Shown piece by piece: positions 42,311-51,202 of a stretch of 64,000 bases of DNA (position 1 is the first letter of the stretch; each line of letters opens with the position of its first letter). The stretch covers positions 1-64,000 of the forward strand of contig JAJZPL010000007.1 in assembly GCA_021811185.1 (NCBI GenBank), read 5' to 3'. The DNA comes from a bacterium (lineage in GTDB: Bacteria; Elusimicrobiota; Elusimicrobia; Elusimicrobiales; UBA9959). A program made the position numbers and the translations under genes. A model generated the notes under the pieces. It was not told where the DNA came from, did not search any database, and saw nothing but the letters and a program-made list of their open reading frames with translations.

Positions 42311-42440
42311 GGGGTGGCAAGGGTATGGGCCCGTCGGGCACGCTATCGGCCACACCGTGGCCGCGCTCCCGCTCGGCCTCGTCGCTTGCGCAAGCCTCGG
42401 CCTGCGCGAGGGCCCGCCAACCCCATACCCTTGCCGCCCC
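42311..42440. repeat. 130-nt region bounded by long inverted repeats, between bipA and the ABC-F gene
   Basis: Arms 42311-42329 and 42422-42440 pair at 18 of 19 positions plus one G-T pair. Inside are a perfect hairpin GGCCAC-ACC-GTGGCC (348-362 of this 42-kb block), the palindrome CTTGCGCAAG at 42385-42394 and a direct repeat CTCGGCCT. The 259-nt gap holds no credible gene. It could be a structured leader of bipA, a small RNA or a repeat element. Confidence 0.6.
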
Positions 42441-42506
42441 TCCGGTTTCGCTAACCCGGCCCCAGCGTCCAACGCCGGTCCCACGTAAGTCAAATCGGCT
42501 CTTACT

Positions 42507-44324
42507 TTACTGGCCGCTGAGGGCGGCGGCGTCTTCGAGCGCCTTGAGTTCCTCGGTGAAGGCGGCTATCTTGGCTTCGAGGGCGGACATTTTGTCTCCG
42601 AGTTCTTTTACCTGCTTGTAATCGGAGTGGATCTCGGGGGCGGACATTTTGGCGGCCAGGCTTTCTACCGTTTTGCGGGAGTAGGCTATTTCTTTCTTTA
42701 AAGTTTCGGCGCGGCGCGTTTTTTTACGGGCCTCGGCTTCCTGGCGCTTCTTCTCTTCCCAGTCGCCCGAGGGGGCGGGCGCGGCCTGCACGGGGGCGGC
42801 CTTGCGCTGGGCGGCGGTTCTTTCGGCGTGCAGCTGGTCCTGGCGGTAGCGGAAGTAGTCGTAGTTGCCGGGGTACACGGTGGTCTTGCCCTGCTCGATG
42901 TGCACTACGGAGTCGGCGAGGGCGTTGATGAAGTAGATGTCGTGGCTGATGAAGCAGAGGGTGCCTTCGAATTCCTTGAGGGCGGCGATCAGCGCGTCGA
43001 CGCTGGCCATGTCGAGGTGGGTGGTGGGCTCGTCCATCAGGATCACGTTGGGCGGGTCCATCAGCAGCTTCACCAGCATCAGGCGGCTCTTTTCGCCGCC
43101 GGAGAGCACTTCGGTCTTCTTGTGCACGTTGTCGCCGGGGAACAGGAACGTGCCGAGCACGGTGCGCACGGTGAGTTCCGGGTTCATCCGGTCGTTGTCC
43201 ATGGCTTCCTGCAGCACGGTCTTCCTGGGGTCCAGGATGCCTTCGCGGTGCTGGGAGAAATAGCCGGTCTTGACGTTCAGGCCGAGCACGCGTTCGCCGG
43301 AGTCGGGCTCGATCACGCCAGCCAGCATCTTGAGCAGCGTGGACTTGCCGGCGCCGTTGTGGCCGACGAAGGCCATCTTCTGCCCGCGCTGCAGCTGGAA
43401 ATCGAAGCCCTCGTAGACCTTGATCGGGTCGTGGTCGGGGACGTTGTAGACCTTGCTGATGTTCCTGAGTTCCAGCACGTTGGTGCCGGTGCGGTTGGGC
43501 TGCGGGAAGCGGATCTTGACGGTCTTCACTTCCTGCACCAGCTCGATGCGCTCCAGCTTGTCGAGGCGCTTGATCATGCTCTGCACGCGCGCGGCGGTGG
43601 AGACGCGGGCCCGGTTGCGGGCTATGAAGTCCTCCATCTGCGCTATCTCTTCCTGCTGCAGGCGCCAGGCGGAGTAGGTCTTCTCTTTTTCGGCCTGGCG
43701 CTGGGCCACGAAATTCTCGTAGTCGCCGTGGTAGACGCGCAGGGTGCGGTCCTGCAGGGAGACGATGGCGCTGCAGATCTTGTTGATGAAGTCGCGGTCG
43801 TGGGAGATCAGGAAGATGGCGCCCTGGTAGTCGTGCAGGTACTCTTCCAGCCACAGCAGGGAGTCCAGGTCCAGGTGGTTGGTGGGCTCGTCCAGCAGCA
43901 GCAGGTCGGGCTTCTTCAGCAGCAGCTTGCCCATAGCCACGCGCATGGCCCAGCCGCCGGAGAGGGTGTTGACCCGGCGGGTGAAATCGGTAACCTTGAA
44001 GCCCAGGCCCATCAGGATGGCCTTGCCCTCGGCCTCGATGCGGCCGTCGTAATCCTCAACCCCGTCCAGGGTCTCCTCGATGACGGTGCGGTCGGAGACA
44101 GGCGGGTTCTCCTGCGGCAGGTAGCCAACTACCACGCCCTTTTTGAACTGGATCTCGCCGTCGTCGGCCTCTTCGGCCTTGAGCATCATCTTGAAAAGGG
44201 TGGACTTGCCGGCCCCGTTGGGCCCGACCAGGGCGAACCGGTCGCCCTCGTTCACCTGCAGCGAGGCGTCCTCGAAGAGGACCTGGGAGGAGAAGGATTT
44301 TGAGACGTTTCTAAGTGTTATCAT
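42507..44324 (-). CDS. ABC-F family ATPase (ribosome-associated, YdiF/Uup-like)
   Basis: A 605-residue protein with two ATPase domains and no membrane segment. Domain 1: GPNGAGKST (about 36-44), LSGGWAMRVAMGKLL, LLLLDEPTNHLDLDS. Domain 2: GHNGAGKST, LSGGEKSRLMLVKLL, LMDEPTTHLDMAS. The inter-domain linker (about 235-265) is the basic helical P-site tRNA interaction motif, and the C-terminal ~85 residues form a coiled coil (DWEEKKRQEAEARKKTRRAE) as in Uup. Members act on stalled or initiating ribosomes. Neighbouring bipA is another ribosome factor. Confidence 0.92.
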   Translation of the reverse strand: MITLRNVSKSFSSQVLFEDASLQVNEGDRFALVGPNGAGKSTLFKMMLKAEEADDGEIQFKKGVVVGYLPQENPPVSDRTVIEETLDGVEDYDGRIEAEGKAILMGLGFKVTDFTRRVNTLSGGWAMRVAMGKLLLKKPDLLLLDEPTNHLDLDSLLWLEEYLHDYQGAIFLISHDRDFINKICSAIVSLQDRTLRVYHGDYENFVAQRQAEKEKTYSAWRLQQEEIAQMEDFIARNRARVSTAARVQSMIKRLDKLERIELVQEVKTVKIRFPQPNRTGTNVLELRNISKVYNVPDHDPIKVYEGFDFQLQRGQKMAFVGHNGAGKSTLLKMLAGVIEPDSGERVLGLNVKTGYFSQHREGILDPRKTVLQEAMDNDRMNPELTVRTVLGTFLFPGDNVHKKTEVLSGGEKSRLMLVKLLMDPPNVILMDEPTTHLDMASVDALIAALKEFEGTLCFISHDIYFINALADSVVHIEQGKTTVYPGNYDYFRYRQDQLHAERTAAQRKAAPVQAAPAPSGDWEEKKRQEAEARKKTRRAETLKKEIAYSRKTVESLAAKMSAPEIHSDYKQVKELGDKMSALEAKIAAFTEELKALEDAAALSGQ

Positions 44325-44413
44325 GGTAGCGGGTCCCGCGGTGCGGGGAATATGCTTTAGCAGTAAAATTTGCCGGGAACTGAGGACTAACTGAATCAGG
44401 CCAACCGGATCTG

Positions 44414-44439
44414 CCGAAAATATATTTTAGCATTTTCGG
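44414..44439. repeat. AT-rich hairpin in the divergent gap between ABC-F and DUF350 genes
   Basis: CCGAAAAT and ATTTTCGG pair perfectly around a 10-nt loop. The 245-nt gap (44325-44569) otherwise holds only a TATAGT box at 44550-44555 before the DUF350 gene. Role unknown. Confidence 0.45.
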
Positions 44440-44569
44440 ACCTGTTAAAGATTCCTTAATAAGGCTTCCGGCAATATTTGAGTTATATTTGCGGGCTTCG
44501 CGCGAGCAAGGCGGATGACTTTACGGCGCAAAAAATATAGACTTTCGGGTATAGTTAACAGGAGGCATA

Positions 44570-44839
44570 ATGGGCGCTACGATAATTAATATGGGCCTGG
44601 CGGTGGTTTTCGCGCTTACCGGCGCGGCGGCGGGCGCGGCCCTGCTTATCTGGTTCTCCGCGCGGATCCCGGCCATCTTCGACAAACTGACCCCGAACAT
44701 AGACGAGGGCAAGGAAATAGTGCGCGGCAACCGCGCCGTGGGCGACTACTACGGCCGGATAGTCTCGGCTGCTATCCTGGGCGTCAGCATTATCATAGCG
44801 GCCTCGGTCCTTGGCGGCCTGATAGCGGCCCTCCACTGA
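44570..44839 (+). CDS. DUF350-family small membrane protein
   Basis: An 89-residue inner-membrane protein with helices at about 5-28 and 63-86. The core TPNIDEGKEIVRGNRAVGDYYGRIVSAAIL matches the DUF350 pattern (TPxxEx...GNxAVAxxxG). GGAGG stands 4 nt before the start. DUF350 proteins are of unknown function and are often paired with envelope genes; here the partner is the Tim44-like protein 2 nt downstream. Confidence 0.75.
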   Translation: MGATIINMGLAVVFALTGAAAGAALLIWFSARIPAIFDKLTPNIDEGKEIVRGNRAVGDYYGRIVSAAILGVSIIIAASVLGGLIAALH

Positions 44840-44841
44840 AA

Positions 44842-46320
44842 ATGAAATATCTGCTGCTCGCCCTGCTCCTCGGCGCGTCCGCGGCCCCGGCCTTCGCCCG
44901 GGCCGGCGGAAGCGGCGGCGGCTTTTCGGGAGGCGGCGGCTATTCCGGCGGGGGCGGCTACTCCGGCGGCGGTTATTACGGCAGCAGCAGCTACGACAGC
45001 GGCTACAGCGGCGGCTATTATTACAGAAGCCGCTACGGCCGGCGCACCACCATTTTTGATTATCTCATTCTCGCCATAGGCGCGACGATGGTCCTGGTCA
45101 GATACCTTTTTAACCGCACCATCTCGGGCGGCATGGCCGCCCTGACGCCCAGCGCCAAGAGCAGCGTGTTCCCGCTTGACGCTTACTCCGGGCGCGCGGC
45201 CAAAACCCGCGCCATCATGCAAAGCCTCGCCCGCGGCGACCCGGACTTCGATCCGGACAAGCTCGAGAGTTTCGTGCGCACGGTCTTCACCAGGGTGGAA
45301 GCGGCCTGGCAGGCCCGCGACTACGACGGGCTGGGCGACATCATGATGCCGGCCCTCGTCGCCGGGCACTCCGCCAAGGTACAGGCCATGAGGGACCGCC
45401 GCGAGATCAACGTGATGGAAAGCCTCAGTCTCCTGCGCGTGGATTTCGCGCACGTGCGCTGCCCGCGCGAGAAGGAGGGCCGGACTTTCACGGCGCTGAT
45501 CACCGCCTCGGCCTGCGACTACGTCGTGGACGAAAGTTCGTATACCCCCGGCACCAGCGGCCGCGAGCCGGAAACTTTCCAGGAATTCTGGACATTCTAC
45601 CAGCTTTGCGGGAACTGGGCCCTGGCCCGCATAGACCAGACCTCCGAAATGGATTTTCTGAACGCCCCCAACCTTCCCGAAACTCCCGAAGGGGCGGCCG
45701 CGTTCCCGGAGCAGCCGTTCGCCGCGGCCGCGGCTCCCGCTTTCGGAGCTGCCGCGCCCGCGTTCGGAACCCCGGAGGTCCCGTTCGCCGCTGCCGCCGC
45801 GTCTTACGCGCCCCCCGCCCCGGAGGCGCCGGCCTCGCCCTGGGACCGCCAGAAAATGGAAATAGCCGCCACGCTGGCTTTTGAAAGCGTTTACGAGGCC
45901 TGGGGAAGGAACGACGTCGCGCTGCTAAAGGCCGAGTTCGTCTCTGGCGAAGCGATGGCCAAACTGAGGAAGGTCCTTGAGGCGCGCAAAGCCGAAGGCC
46001 TGACTTTTGAATTTAAGGACCTGTTCACGCGCAGGGCCGAAGTGGTGCTTACCAGCCCGGCAGAAAAGAACCCGCTGCGCCTCGACGAATTCACGGCCCG
46101 GATAACGGCCACTTCGGTGCGCGCCATGTTCCGCAACGGCAAGCCGCTGCACCGCGACGAGGCGCCGCAGCCTTTCACGGAGTACTGGGTTTTCGGGAGG
46201 CAGAACGAGGACTGGAAGCTGCGCGACATCCTGCCGCGCATGGACCAGGAAAGCGCGGACACGACGCAGGACGGCGCGCCGAGCCCGGTGCAGATAGAAT
46301 GGTATTGGGGAAACAGCTAG
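44842..46320 (+). CDS. Exported glycine-rich protein with two Tim44-like domains
   Basis: A 492-residue protein: signal peptide (MKYLLLALLLGASAAPAFA), a Gly/Ser/Tyr-rich low-complexity segment (about 22-65), one membrane helix (TIFDYLILAIGATMVLVRYL), then two domains of the Tim44/MRP-L45 type at about 120-270 and 335-485. Both copies share FVRTVFTRVEAAWQARDYDGL / AFESVYEAWGRNDVALLK and end in EFWTFYQLCGNWALARI / EYWVFGRQNEDWKLRDI. An Ala/Pro-rich linker joins them. Tim44-like proteins in bacteria are little studied. It is co-transcribed with the DUF350 gene and its stop overlaps that of yciH on the other strand. Confidence 0.75.
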   Translation: MKYLLLALLLGASAAPAFARAGGSGGGFSGGGGYSGGGGYSGGGYYGSSSYDSGYSGGYYYRSRYGRRTTIFDYLILAIGATMVLVRYLFNRTISGGMAALTPSAKSSVFPLDAYSGRAAKTRAIMQSLARGDPDFDPDKLESFVRTVFTRVEAAWQARDYDGLGDIMMPALVAGHSAKVQAMRDRREINVMESLSLLRVDFAHVRCPREKEGRTFTALITASACDYVVDESSYTPGTSGREPETFQEFWTFYQLCGNWALARIDQTSEMDFLNAPNLPETPEGAAAFPEQPFAAAAAPAFGAAAPAFGTPEVPFAAAAASYAPPAPEAPASPWDRQKMEIAATLAFESVYEAWGRNDVALLKAEFVSGEAMAKLRKVLEARKAEGLTFEFKDLFTRRAEVVLTSPAEKNPLRLDEFTARITATSVRAMFRNGKPLHRDEAPQPFTEYWVFGRQNEDWKLRDILPRMDQESADTTQDGAPSPVQIEWYWGNS

Positions 46321-46676
46321 CCGATCAGCCTTACTTTGTAGCCGGCGGCCTCCAGCTCGGCCTTGACGAAAGCCCTGCGGTCGCCCTGGATCTCCAGCAC
46401 GCCCTGCTTTACCGCCCCGCCGGCGCCCAGCCGCTTCTTGAACTTCGACAGCAGTTCTTCCTTGCCCGCGGGATGCATGGGCAGTTTCTCCACCAGCGTC
46501 AGCCCGCTGCCCTTGCCGGTCCTGCGGAACGAGATCCGCACCGGCTCGGTCTGCGTCCGCTTGCGCACTTCCCCCGCCAACCCCTCCGGGCACTCGCAAG
46601 GGGTCTTGCCGCAGTTGGGGCAGTTCACTTTGCCGTCGGGCCCCGTTGAATAGACCAGCCTGTCGTTATCGCTCAT
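46317..46676 (-). CDS. yciH: YciH/SUI1 (eIF1-like) translation factor
   Basis: A 119-residue SUI1-domain protein. The N-terminal part has CPNCGKTPCEC, a possible small zinc site, and the SUI1 core reads VRISFRRTGKGSGLTLVEKL ... LLSKFKKRLGAGGAVKQGVLEIQGDRR. Bacterial YciH can act like eIF1 in checking start-site choice. The start at 46676 has a GGGGGAG ribosome site. A factor involved in start selection is of interest given the many leaderless genes nearby, but that link is only suggestive. Confidence 0.9.
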   Translation of the reverse strand: MSDNDRLVYSTGPDGKVNCPNCGKTPCECPEGLAGEVRKRTQTEPVRISFRRTGKGSGLTLVEKLPMHPAGKEELLSKFKKRLGAGGAVKQGVLEIQGDRRAFVKAELEAAGYKVRLIG

Positions 46677-46684
46677 GGCTCCCC

Positions 46685-48085
46685 CTAAAATGCAGAAACG
46701 TTCCACTCCGCTTCTTCTTCCTCCGGCGGCGCCGCAGGCGCGGGCACCGGCGCGGGTTTAACCGCGCCCAGGCGCTTCCAGCGGCCGGTGCTGTAATATG
46801 CGCCGGAAAGCGCCAGCCCCGCCAGCCAGGCCACCGGCATGCCCCACCAGATCCCGTCGGTGCCGATGCGCGCGGAAAGGAAGACCGAAACGGGGATCCT
46901 GATCCCCCACAGGGCCAGGATGGTGACGATCATCGGGATGAAAGTATCCCCCGCCCCGCGCAGCGCGCCGTTAACCACGAACATGCTGGAGAACACTATG
47001 TAGAAGCCGCCTACGATCAGCAGGTAACGGCTGCCTATGGCCACCACGGCCGGGTCCGAATTGAACATGGACACCAGGTGCCAGCCGAACACCACCACGA
47101 CCAGCGTGGTAAGCAGCGACGTAACGCCGGAGATGTACAGGGCGGTCTTCAGGCCTTTCCTGACGCGCTCCATTTTCCCCGCGCCGATGTTCTGCCCGAC
47201 GAAGGTGGAGATGGCCATCGAAAGGCTCATGGCCGGCATCACCGCGAAGGTATCCACGCGCCCGGCCGCCGTAAAGGCCGCTATGGCGTTAGTGCCGAAA
47301 CCGTTCACCAGCCGCGTCAGCGCCATCATGCCGCCGGCCACCAGCATGTTCTGCACGCCGGAAGGCAGGCCGATGGCCAGGCTTTTTTTCAGGACGGCGC
47401 GGTCGAACTCGAAGCCTTTCAGCCTGAACTTCAGCACTTTGTGCGTCTTGTTCAGGTAGACCACCGCTAGCAGGAACGAAACGGCCTGCGCCAGCACGGT
47501 GGCCCAGGCGGAGCCGGCTATGCCCCAGTGCAGGACCGTCACGAAGAACAGCACCAGCGCGGCGTTCAGAATAGTGGAGAAGACCAGGAAGTAGAGCGGC
47601 GTCTTGGAATCCCCCAGCCCGCGAAGGATCGCGCTTACGGAATTATAGCCGAACAGGAAGACCAGGCCGCCGAAAGTGATGCGCAGATAGGTCAGCGCCT
47701 GCGGCAGGATCTCCGGCGGGGTATTAAGCAGCTGCAGGACGCGCTCCGAGAAGAGCAGGCCCAGGCCCGTCGCCAGCAGCGAGGCGAAGAAGAGGAAGAT
47801 GTAAGAGGTGTCGATGGCCCGGCGCACCCTGGCCATGTCCTTGGCGCCGAAGAACTGGGAGATAAGGATGGAGAACCCCATCGTAGCGCCGATGATGAGC
47901 GAGACCAGCAGGAAGATGATCGGGAAGCTGGCCCCGACGGCGGCCAGCGCGGATTTGCCTATAGCCCGCCCCACTACGATGCTGTCCACCAGGTTATAGG
48001 ACTGCTGGAACACGTTGCCGATCAGCATCGGCACCGTGAAGTTCCAGATCAGCCGTCCCTCGTGCCCTTCGGTAAGGTCCTTCAC
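46685..48085 (-). CDS. MATE-family efflux protein (NorM/DinF-like)
   Basis: A 466-residue transporter with about 12 helices. Family segments: TVPMLIGNVFQQSYNLVDSIVVGRAIG at the N-terminus (in two runs), IIGATMGFSILISQFFGAKD, ILRGLGDSKTPLYFLVFSTILN split over about 155-185, and GALRGAGDTFIPMIVT. The C-terminal ~30 residues are a Pro/Ala/Glu-rich tail. It overlaps the PAP2 phosphatase gene by 4 nt. Substrate unknown. Confidence 0.9.
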   Translation of the reverse strand: MKDLTEGHEGRLIWNFTVPMLIGNVFQQSYNLVDSIVVGRAIGKSALAAVGASFPIIFLLVSLIIGATMGFSILISQFFGAKDMARVRRAIDTSYIFLFFASLLATGLGLLFSERVLQLLNTPPEILPQALTYLRITFGGLVFLFGYNSVSAILRGLGDSKTPLYFLVFSTILNAALVLFFVTVLHWGIAGSAWATVLAQAVSFLLAVVYLNKTHKVLKFRLKGFEFDRAVLKKSLAIGLPSGVQNMLVAGGMMALTRLVNGFGTNAIAAFTAAGRVDTFAVMPAMSLSMAISTFVGQNIGAGKMERVRKGLKTALYISGVTSLLTTLVVVVFGWHLVSMFNSDPAVVAIGSRYLLIVGGFYIVFSSMFVVNGALRGAGDTFIPMIVTILALWGIRIPVSVFLSARIGTDGIWWGMPVAWLAGLALSGAYYSTGRWKRLGAVKPAPVPAPAAPPEEEEAEWNVSAF

Positions 48086-48789
48086 CTGGCGGCCCCTTCC
48101 TTAACCAGCAGCGCGCGCAGGGTTTCCATGTCCGCTTTGAATACCGGGCTCTTGCGGTAAACCTTGTAAAGCCTGTCGGCCAGCTTCTTCCCTGCCTCTA
48201 TGTCGGAAGGATGATGCACCCCGCCGATCACGCGGTCGAGCGCGGCCTGGTCGGCGCGGGCGAAGAATTCCTTCTTCCTGGACGGCGCCAGGTCCGCCAG
48301 CATCAGCGCGAACAGGCGCGAGATGGTGGCGTGCCCGCTGGGATAGGAAAGCCCGCCCAGCCGGCCAAGGCAGGGCTCGAGCGATGCGTCGCGCAGGAAA
48401 GGGCGCGGCCTTTTGAACATCTCCTTGATGTCGGCGGCCGCGCCGTCGGTCTCGGTCTTAACGCGCCGGAAAATTACCGCCGCGGCCTCCGGCAGGGGCT
48501 CCGGGAAAGGGCTGATATCGCCGAAGAATTCCTCGTAACCGGCATGGGCGGCGGCGTTGGCTTTGGCGCATTGCTCCGGAGTGCGCTTCCGCTGCCAGCT
48601 CTTCAGGACGGCCAGGTCAAGCAGATCGGCCCTGGAGCCCGCGGCAGGCGGGGCCGGGAAATCCGGGAACTTCTGCTGGTCGGAGGTTATGTAATAGGTA
48701 GTGCGCGGGATCACCCAGTCTTCCGCGAAGAGGGAGAAGGGGACAAAGAGGGCGAGGGCCAGGGCAAGGAGCAGTTTTCTGTTGCGCAT
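48082..48789 (-). CDS. Class A-like acid phosphatase (PAP2 family), exported
   Basis: A 235-residue periplasmic phosphatase with signal peptide ([22 protein letters not shown]). The PAP2 active-site triad is present: [25 protein letters not shown] and [15 protein letters not shown], matching PhoN-type class A non-specific acid phosphatases, which vanadate-sensitive haloperoxidases also resemble. A TACAAT box 6 nt upstream of the ATG indicates a leaderless transcript and rules out the TTG at 48804. It is coupled to the MATE gene downstream. Confidence 0.88.
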   Translation of the reverse strand: MRNRKLLLALALALFVPFSLFAEDWVIPRTTYYITSDQQKFPDFPAPPAAGSRADLLDLAVLKSWQRKRTPEQCAKANAAAHAGYEEFFGDISPFPEPLPEAAAVIFRRVKTETDGAAADIKEMFKRPRPFLRDASLEPCLGRLGGLSYPSGHATISRLFALMLADLAPSRKKEFFARADQAALDRVIGGVHHPSDIEAGKKLADRLYKVYRKSPVFKADMETLRALLVKEGAAR

Positions 48790-48795
48790 GCGTAA

Positions 48796-48801
48796 ATTGT
48801 A
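48796..48801 (-). promoter_or_regulatory. TACAAT box 6 nt before the PAP2 gene (leaderless)
   Basis: Complement of ATTGTA at 48796-48801. No ribosome site before the ATG at 48789. It lies back to back with the promoter of the adenosylhomocysteinase gene. Confidence 0.55.
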
Positions 48802-48874
48802 CAAAACCGGCGGCCGCTATTCCCCCCTGCCATTGGAAAAAGTTATACTTAACGGAGAATTTACAGGAGGGACT

Positions 48875-50308
48875 ATGCCCGCAACGACCAAGGAGAAAAC
48901 TAAGACCATGAAGAAAGACTTTAAAGTTAAGGATATGAGCCTTGCCCCCCTGGGCCGCCGCGAGATAGAGATCGCGGAAAAAGAGATGCCCGGCCTGATG
49001 TCCCTCCGCGAGAAGTTCGGCGCCAAGAAGCCCCTCAAGGGCGCGCGCGTGATGGGCTCCCTGCACATGACCAACCAGACCGCCGTCCTTATAGAGACGC
49101 TGGCCGCGCTCGGCGCCGAAGTGCGCTGGTGCTCCTGCAATATTTACTCCACCAGCGACCCCGCCGCCGCGGCCGTCGCCGCCGCCGGCATCCCGGTGTT
49201 CGCCTGGAAGGGCGAGACGCTGGCTGAATACTGGTGGTGCACCGAGAAGGCGCTGGACTTCGGCAACGGCAAAGGCCCCAACCTTATAGTGGACGACGGC
49301 GGCGACGCCACCATGATGATGCACCGCGGCTTCGCGGCCGAGGACAACCCCAGGATCCTGGACGCCAAGGCCGGCACCGAGGACGAAGTGGAGCTCAACC
49401 TCTCCCTCAAATCTATCCTTAAGAAAACCCCCCGCCGCTGGCACACCGCGGTGAAGGAATGGAAGGGCGTCTCCGAGGAGACCACCACCGGCGTGCACCG
49501 CCTGTACCAGATGCACGAGGCCGGCACCCTGATGGTGCCCGCCATCAACGTGAACGATTCCGTGACCAAGTCCAAGTTCGACAACCTGTACGGCTGCCGC
49601 GAGTCCCTGGCGGACGGCATCAAGCGCGCCACCGACGTGATGATAGCCGGCAAAGTGGTAGTGGTCTGCGGCTACGGCGACGTGGGCAAAGGCTGCGCCA
49701 AATCCATGCACGGCTTCGGCGCCCGCGTGATCGTGACCGAGATCGACCCTATCTGCGCGCTGCAGGCCGCCATGGAGGGCTTCGAGGTGAAGACCGTGGA
49801 AGACACGCTGGGCGAAGGCGACATCTACGTCACCACCACCGGCAACAAGGACATTATCCGCCTCGAGCACATGCTCAAGATGAAGGACCAGGCCATAGTC
49901 TGCAACATCGGCCATTTCGACGACGAGATCCAGATGGCCGCGCTGAACAAGGCCAAGGGCGTGAAGCAGGTCAACATAAAGCCGCAGGTCGACCGCTACG
50001 ACCTTCCCTCCGGCCGCGCCATCTACGTGCTGGCGCAGGGCCGCCTGGTGAACCTGGGCTGCGCCAAGGGCCACCCCTCGTTCGTGATGAGCAACTCCTT
50101 CACCAACCAGACCCTGGCCCAGCTGGAGCTGTGGACCAAGGAAATGCCCGTGGGCGTGTACCGCCTGCCCAAGCACCTGGACGAAGAAGTGGCCCGCCTG
50201 CACCTGGCCAAGATCGGCGTGAAGCTGACCAAGCTCTCCAAAGAGCAGGCCGAGTACATCGGCGTAAAAGTGGAAGGCCCGTACAAAGCCGACCATTACC
50301 GCTACTAA
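48875..50308 (+). CDS. ahcY: S-adenosylhomocysteine hydrolase
   Basis: A 477-residue NAD-dependent cytosolic enzyme that splits S-adenosylhomocysteine into adenosine and homocysteine, clearing the product inhibitor of methylases. Visible motifs: [49 protein letters not shown], the NAD loop [13 protein letters not shown], and the C-terminal KADHYRY with the conserved Lys and Tyr. The start at 48875 follows AGGAGG by 4 nt and a TATACT box at 48844-48849; the longer open frame is antisense to the phosphatase gene. The leader is too short to hold an SAH riboswitch. Confidence 0.97.
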   Translation: MPATTKEKTKTMKKDFKVKDMSLAPLGRREIEIAEKEMPGLMSLREKFGAKKPLKGARVMGSLHMTNQTAVLIETLAALGAEVRWCSCNIYSTSDPAAAAVAAAGIPVFAWKGETLAEYWWCTEKALDFGNGKGPNLIVDDGGDATMMMHRGFAAEDNPRILDAKAGTEDEVELNLSLKSILKKTPRRWHTAVKEWKGVSEETTTGVHRLYQMHEAGTLMVPAINVNDSVTKSKFDNLYGCRESLADGIKRATDVMIAGKVVVVCGYGDVGKGCAKSMHGFGARVIVTEIDPICALQAAMEGFEVKTVEDTLGEGDIYVTTTGNKDIIRLEHMLKMKDQAIVCNIGHFDDEIQMAALNKAKGVKQVNIKPQVDRYDLPSGRAIYVLAQGRLVNLGCAKGHPSFVMSNSFTNQTLAQLELWTKEMPVGVYRLPKHLDEEVARLHLAKIGVKLTKLSKEQAEYIGVKVEGPYKADHYRY

Positions 50309-50322
50309 ACCAGCAATAAGCG

Positions 50323-50356
50323 GAGGCTCAACCTCGGGGAATTGAGGTTGAGCCTC
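50323..50356. repeat. Inverted repeat downstream of ahcY
   Basis: GAGGCTCAACCTC and GAGGTTGAGCCTC pair perfectly over 13 bp around an 8-nt loop; a further ATAAG/CTTAT pair extends the stem past a small bulge. It has no T-run, so it is not a standard terminator; it may protect the 3' end or be a REP-like unit. Confidence 0.7.
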
Positions 50357-50373
50357 ACTTATAAAGAAAAAGG

Positions 50374-50405
50374 AAACCCGGGGCGAAATCCCCGGGTTTT
50401 CTTTT
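50374..50405 (+). terminator. Rho-independent terminator of ahcY
   Basis: Perfect 10-bp stem AAACCCGGGG / CCCCGGGTTT with a 6-nt loop and the tail TTTTCTTTT. Its tail directly abuts the -10 box of the next gene. Confidence 0.9.
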
Positions 50406-50406
50406 G

Positions 50407-50412
50407 TATCAT
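50407..50412 (+). promoter_or_regulatory. TATCAT box 6 nt before the EEP gene (leaderless)
   Basis: TATCAT, then AACCGC, then ATG at 50419. The upstream terminator stem fills the place of a -35. Confidence 0.5.
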
Positions 50413-50418
50413 AACCGC

Positions 50419-51186
50419 ATGCAGCTCAGCTTCCTTACCATCAACGCCCACAAGGGGTTCTCCACGCTGAACAAGCGCTTCGCGCTGCCGGAACTGCGCG
50501 ACTGCGTGCACGCCGCCGGGGCGGACATAGTTTTCCTGCAGGAAGTGGTAGGGCAGAACATCCGCCAGGCCCGCAAATACTTCCACTGGCCGGTGAAGCC
50601 GCAGCACGAATACCTGGCCGAAAAATCCGGCTTCAGCCACGCCTACGGCAAGAACGCGGTGTACACCGCCGGCCACCATGGCAACGCCATCCTTTCGCGC
50701 TTTCCCATCCTGCATTCCGAAAAAGCCGACATCTCCACCAACCGCGTGGAGCACCGCGGCCTGCTGTACGCCAAGGTTAAGCTGCCGGAGGGCAAACTGC
50801 CGCTCCACTGCGTCTGCGTGCACCTGGGGCTGCTTTGCGCTTCGCGCAAAAAACAGTTCTCCAGGATAGCGGAATACGTCCAGCGCGTGGTGCCGGACAC
50901 GGAGCCGGTCATCGTGGCCGGGGACTTCAACGAGTGGCGCAAGAACAAAAAGGACGAGTTGGAAACGCGCCTGCTGATGAAGGACGCGGGGCTGGAACTT
51001 TACGGCCGCAAGCTCCGCACTTTCCCCGCCCTCATGCCTGTTTTCCCGCTGGACCGGATCTACCTGCGCGGCTTTAAAGTGCTTAAAGCGCAGGTGCTCA
51101 ACAAAGGCCCGTGGAAGGACATCTCCGACCACGCCGCTTTCTTCGCCGAAGCGAAATACGACTGGCCGCCCGCAGCCCCCCGCTAA
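50419..51186 (+). CDS. Endonuclease/exonuclease/phosphatase (EEP) family protein
   Basis: A 255-residue metal-dependent phosphodiesterase-fold enzyme with the full EEP set: FLTINAHKGF, DIVFLQEV (catalytic Glu), HHGNAILSRFPI, CVHLGLLCASRKKQ, AGDFNEWR (Asp and Asn), LDRIYLRGF and the final SDHAAF. The family covers AP endonucleases, sphingomyelinases and phosphatases; this one has no signal peptide and resembles the cardiolipin-synthase-linked YbhP group. The start at 50419 is set by the TATCAT box. Confidence 0.88.
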   Translation: MQLSFLTINAHKGFSTLNKRFALPELRDCVHAAGADIVFLQEVVGQNIRQARKYFHWPVKPQHEYLAEKSGFSHAYGKNAVYTAGHHGNAILSRFPILHSEKADISTNRVEHRGLLYAKVKLPEGKLPLHCVCVHLGLLCASRKKQFSRIAEYVQRVVPDTEPVIVAGDFNEWRKNKKDELETRLLMKDAGLELYGRKLRTFPALMPVFPLDRIYLRGFKVLKAQVLNKGPWKDISDHAAFFAEAKYDWPPAAPR

Positions 51187-51190
51187 TTTA

Positions 51191-51196
51191 TAGAAT
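51191..51196 (+). promoter_or_regulatory. TAGAAT box 6 nt before the hrpB GTG start (leaderless)
   Basis: TAGAAT then ATCAGG then GTG at 51203. Same spacing as other probable leaderless genes here. Confidence 0.5.
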
Positions 51197-51202
51197 ATCA
51201 GG

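Noticed and set aside
42248-42493. N-terminal extension of BipA
   Set aside because: The sequence is low in protein-like character, lies in a hairpin-rich region, and a ribosome site precedes the normal BipA start.
48850-48874. SAH or SAM riboswitch upstream of ahcY
   Set aside because: Only about 20 nt separate the likely transcript start from the ribosome site, too short for any known riboswitch of this kind.
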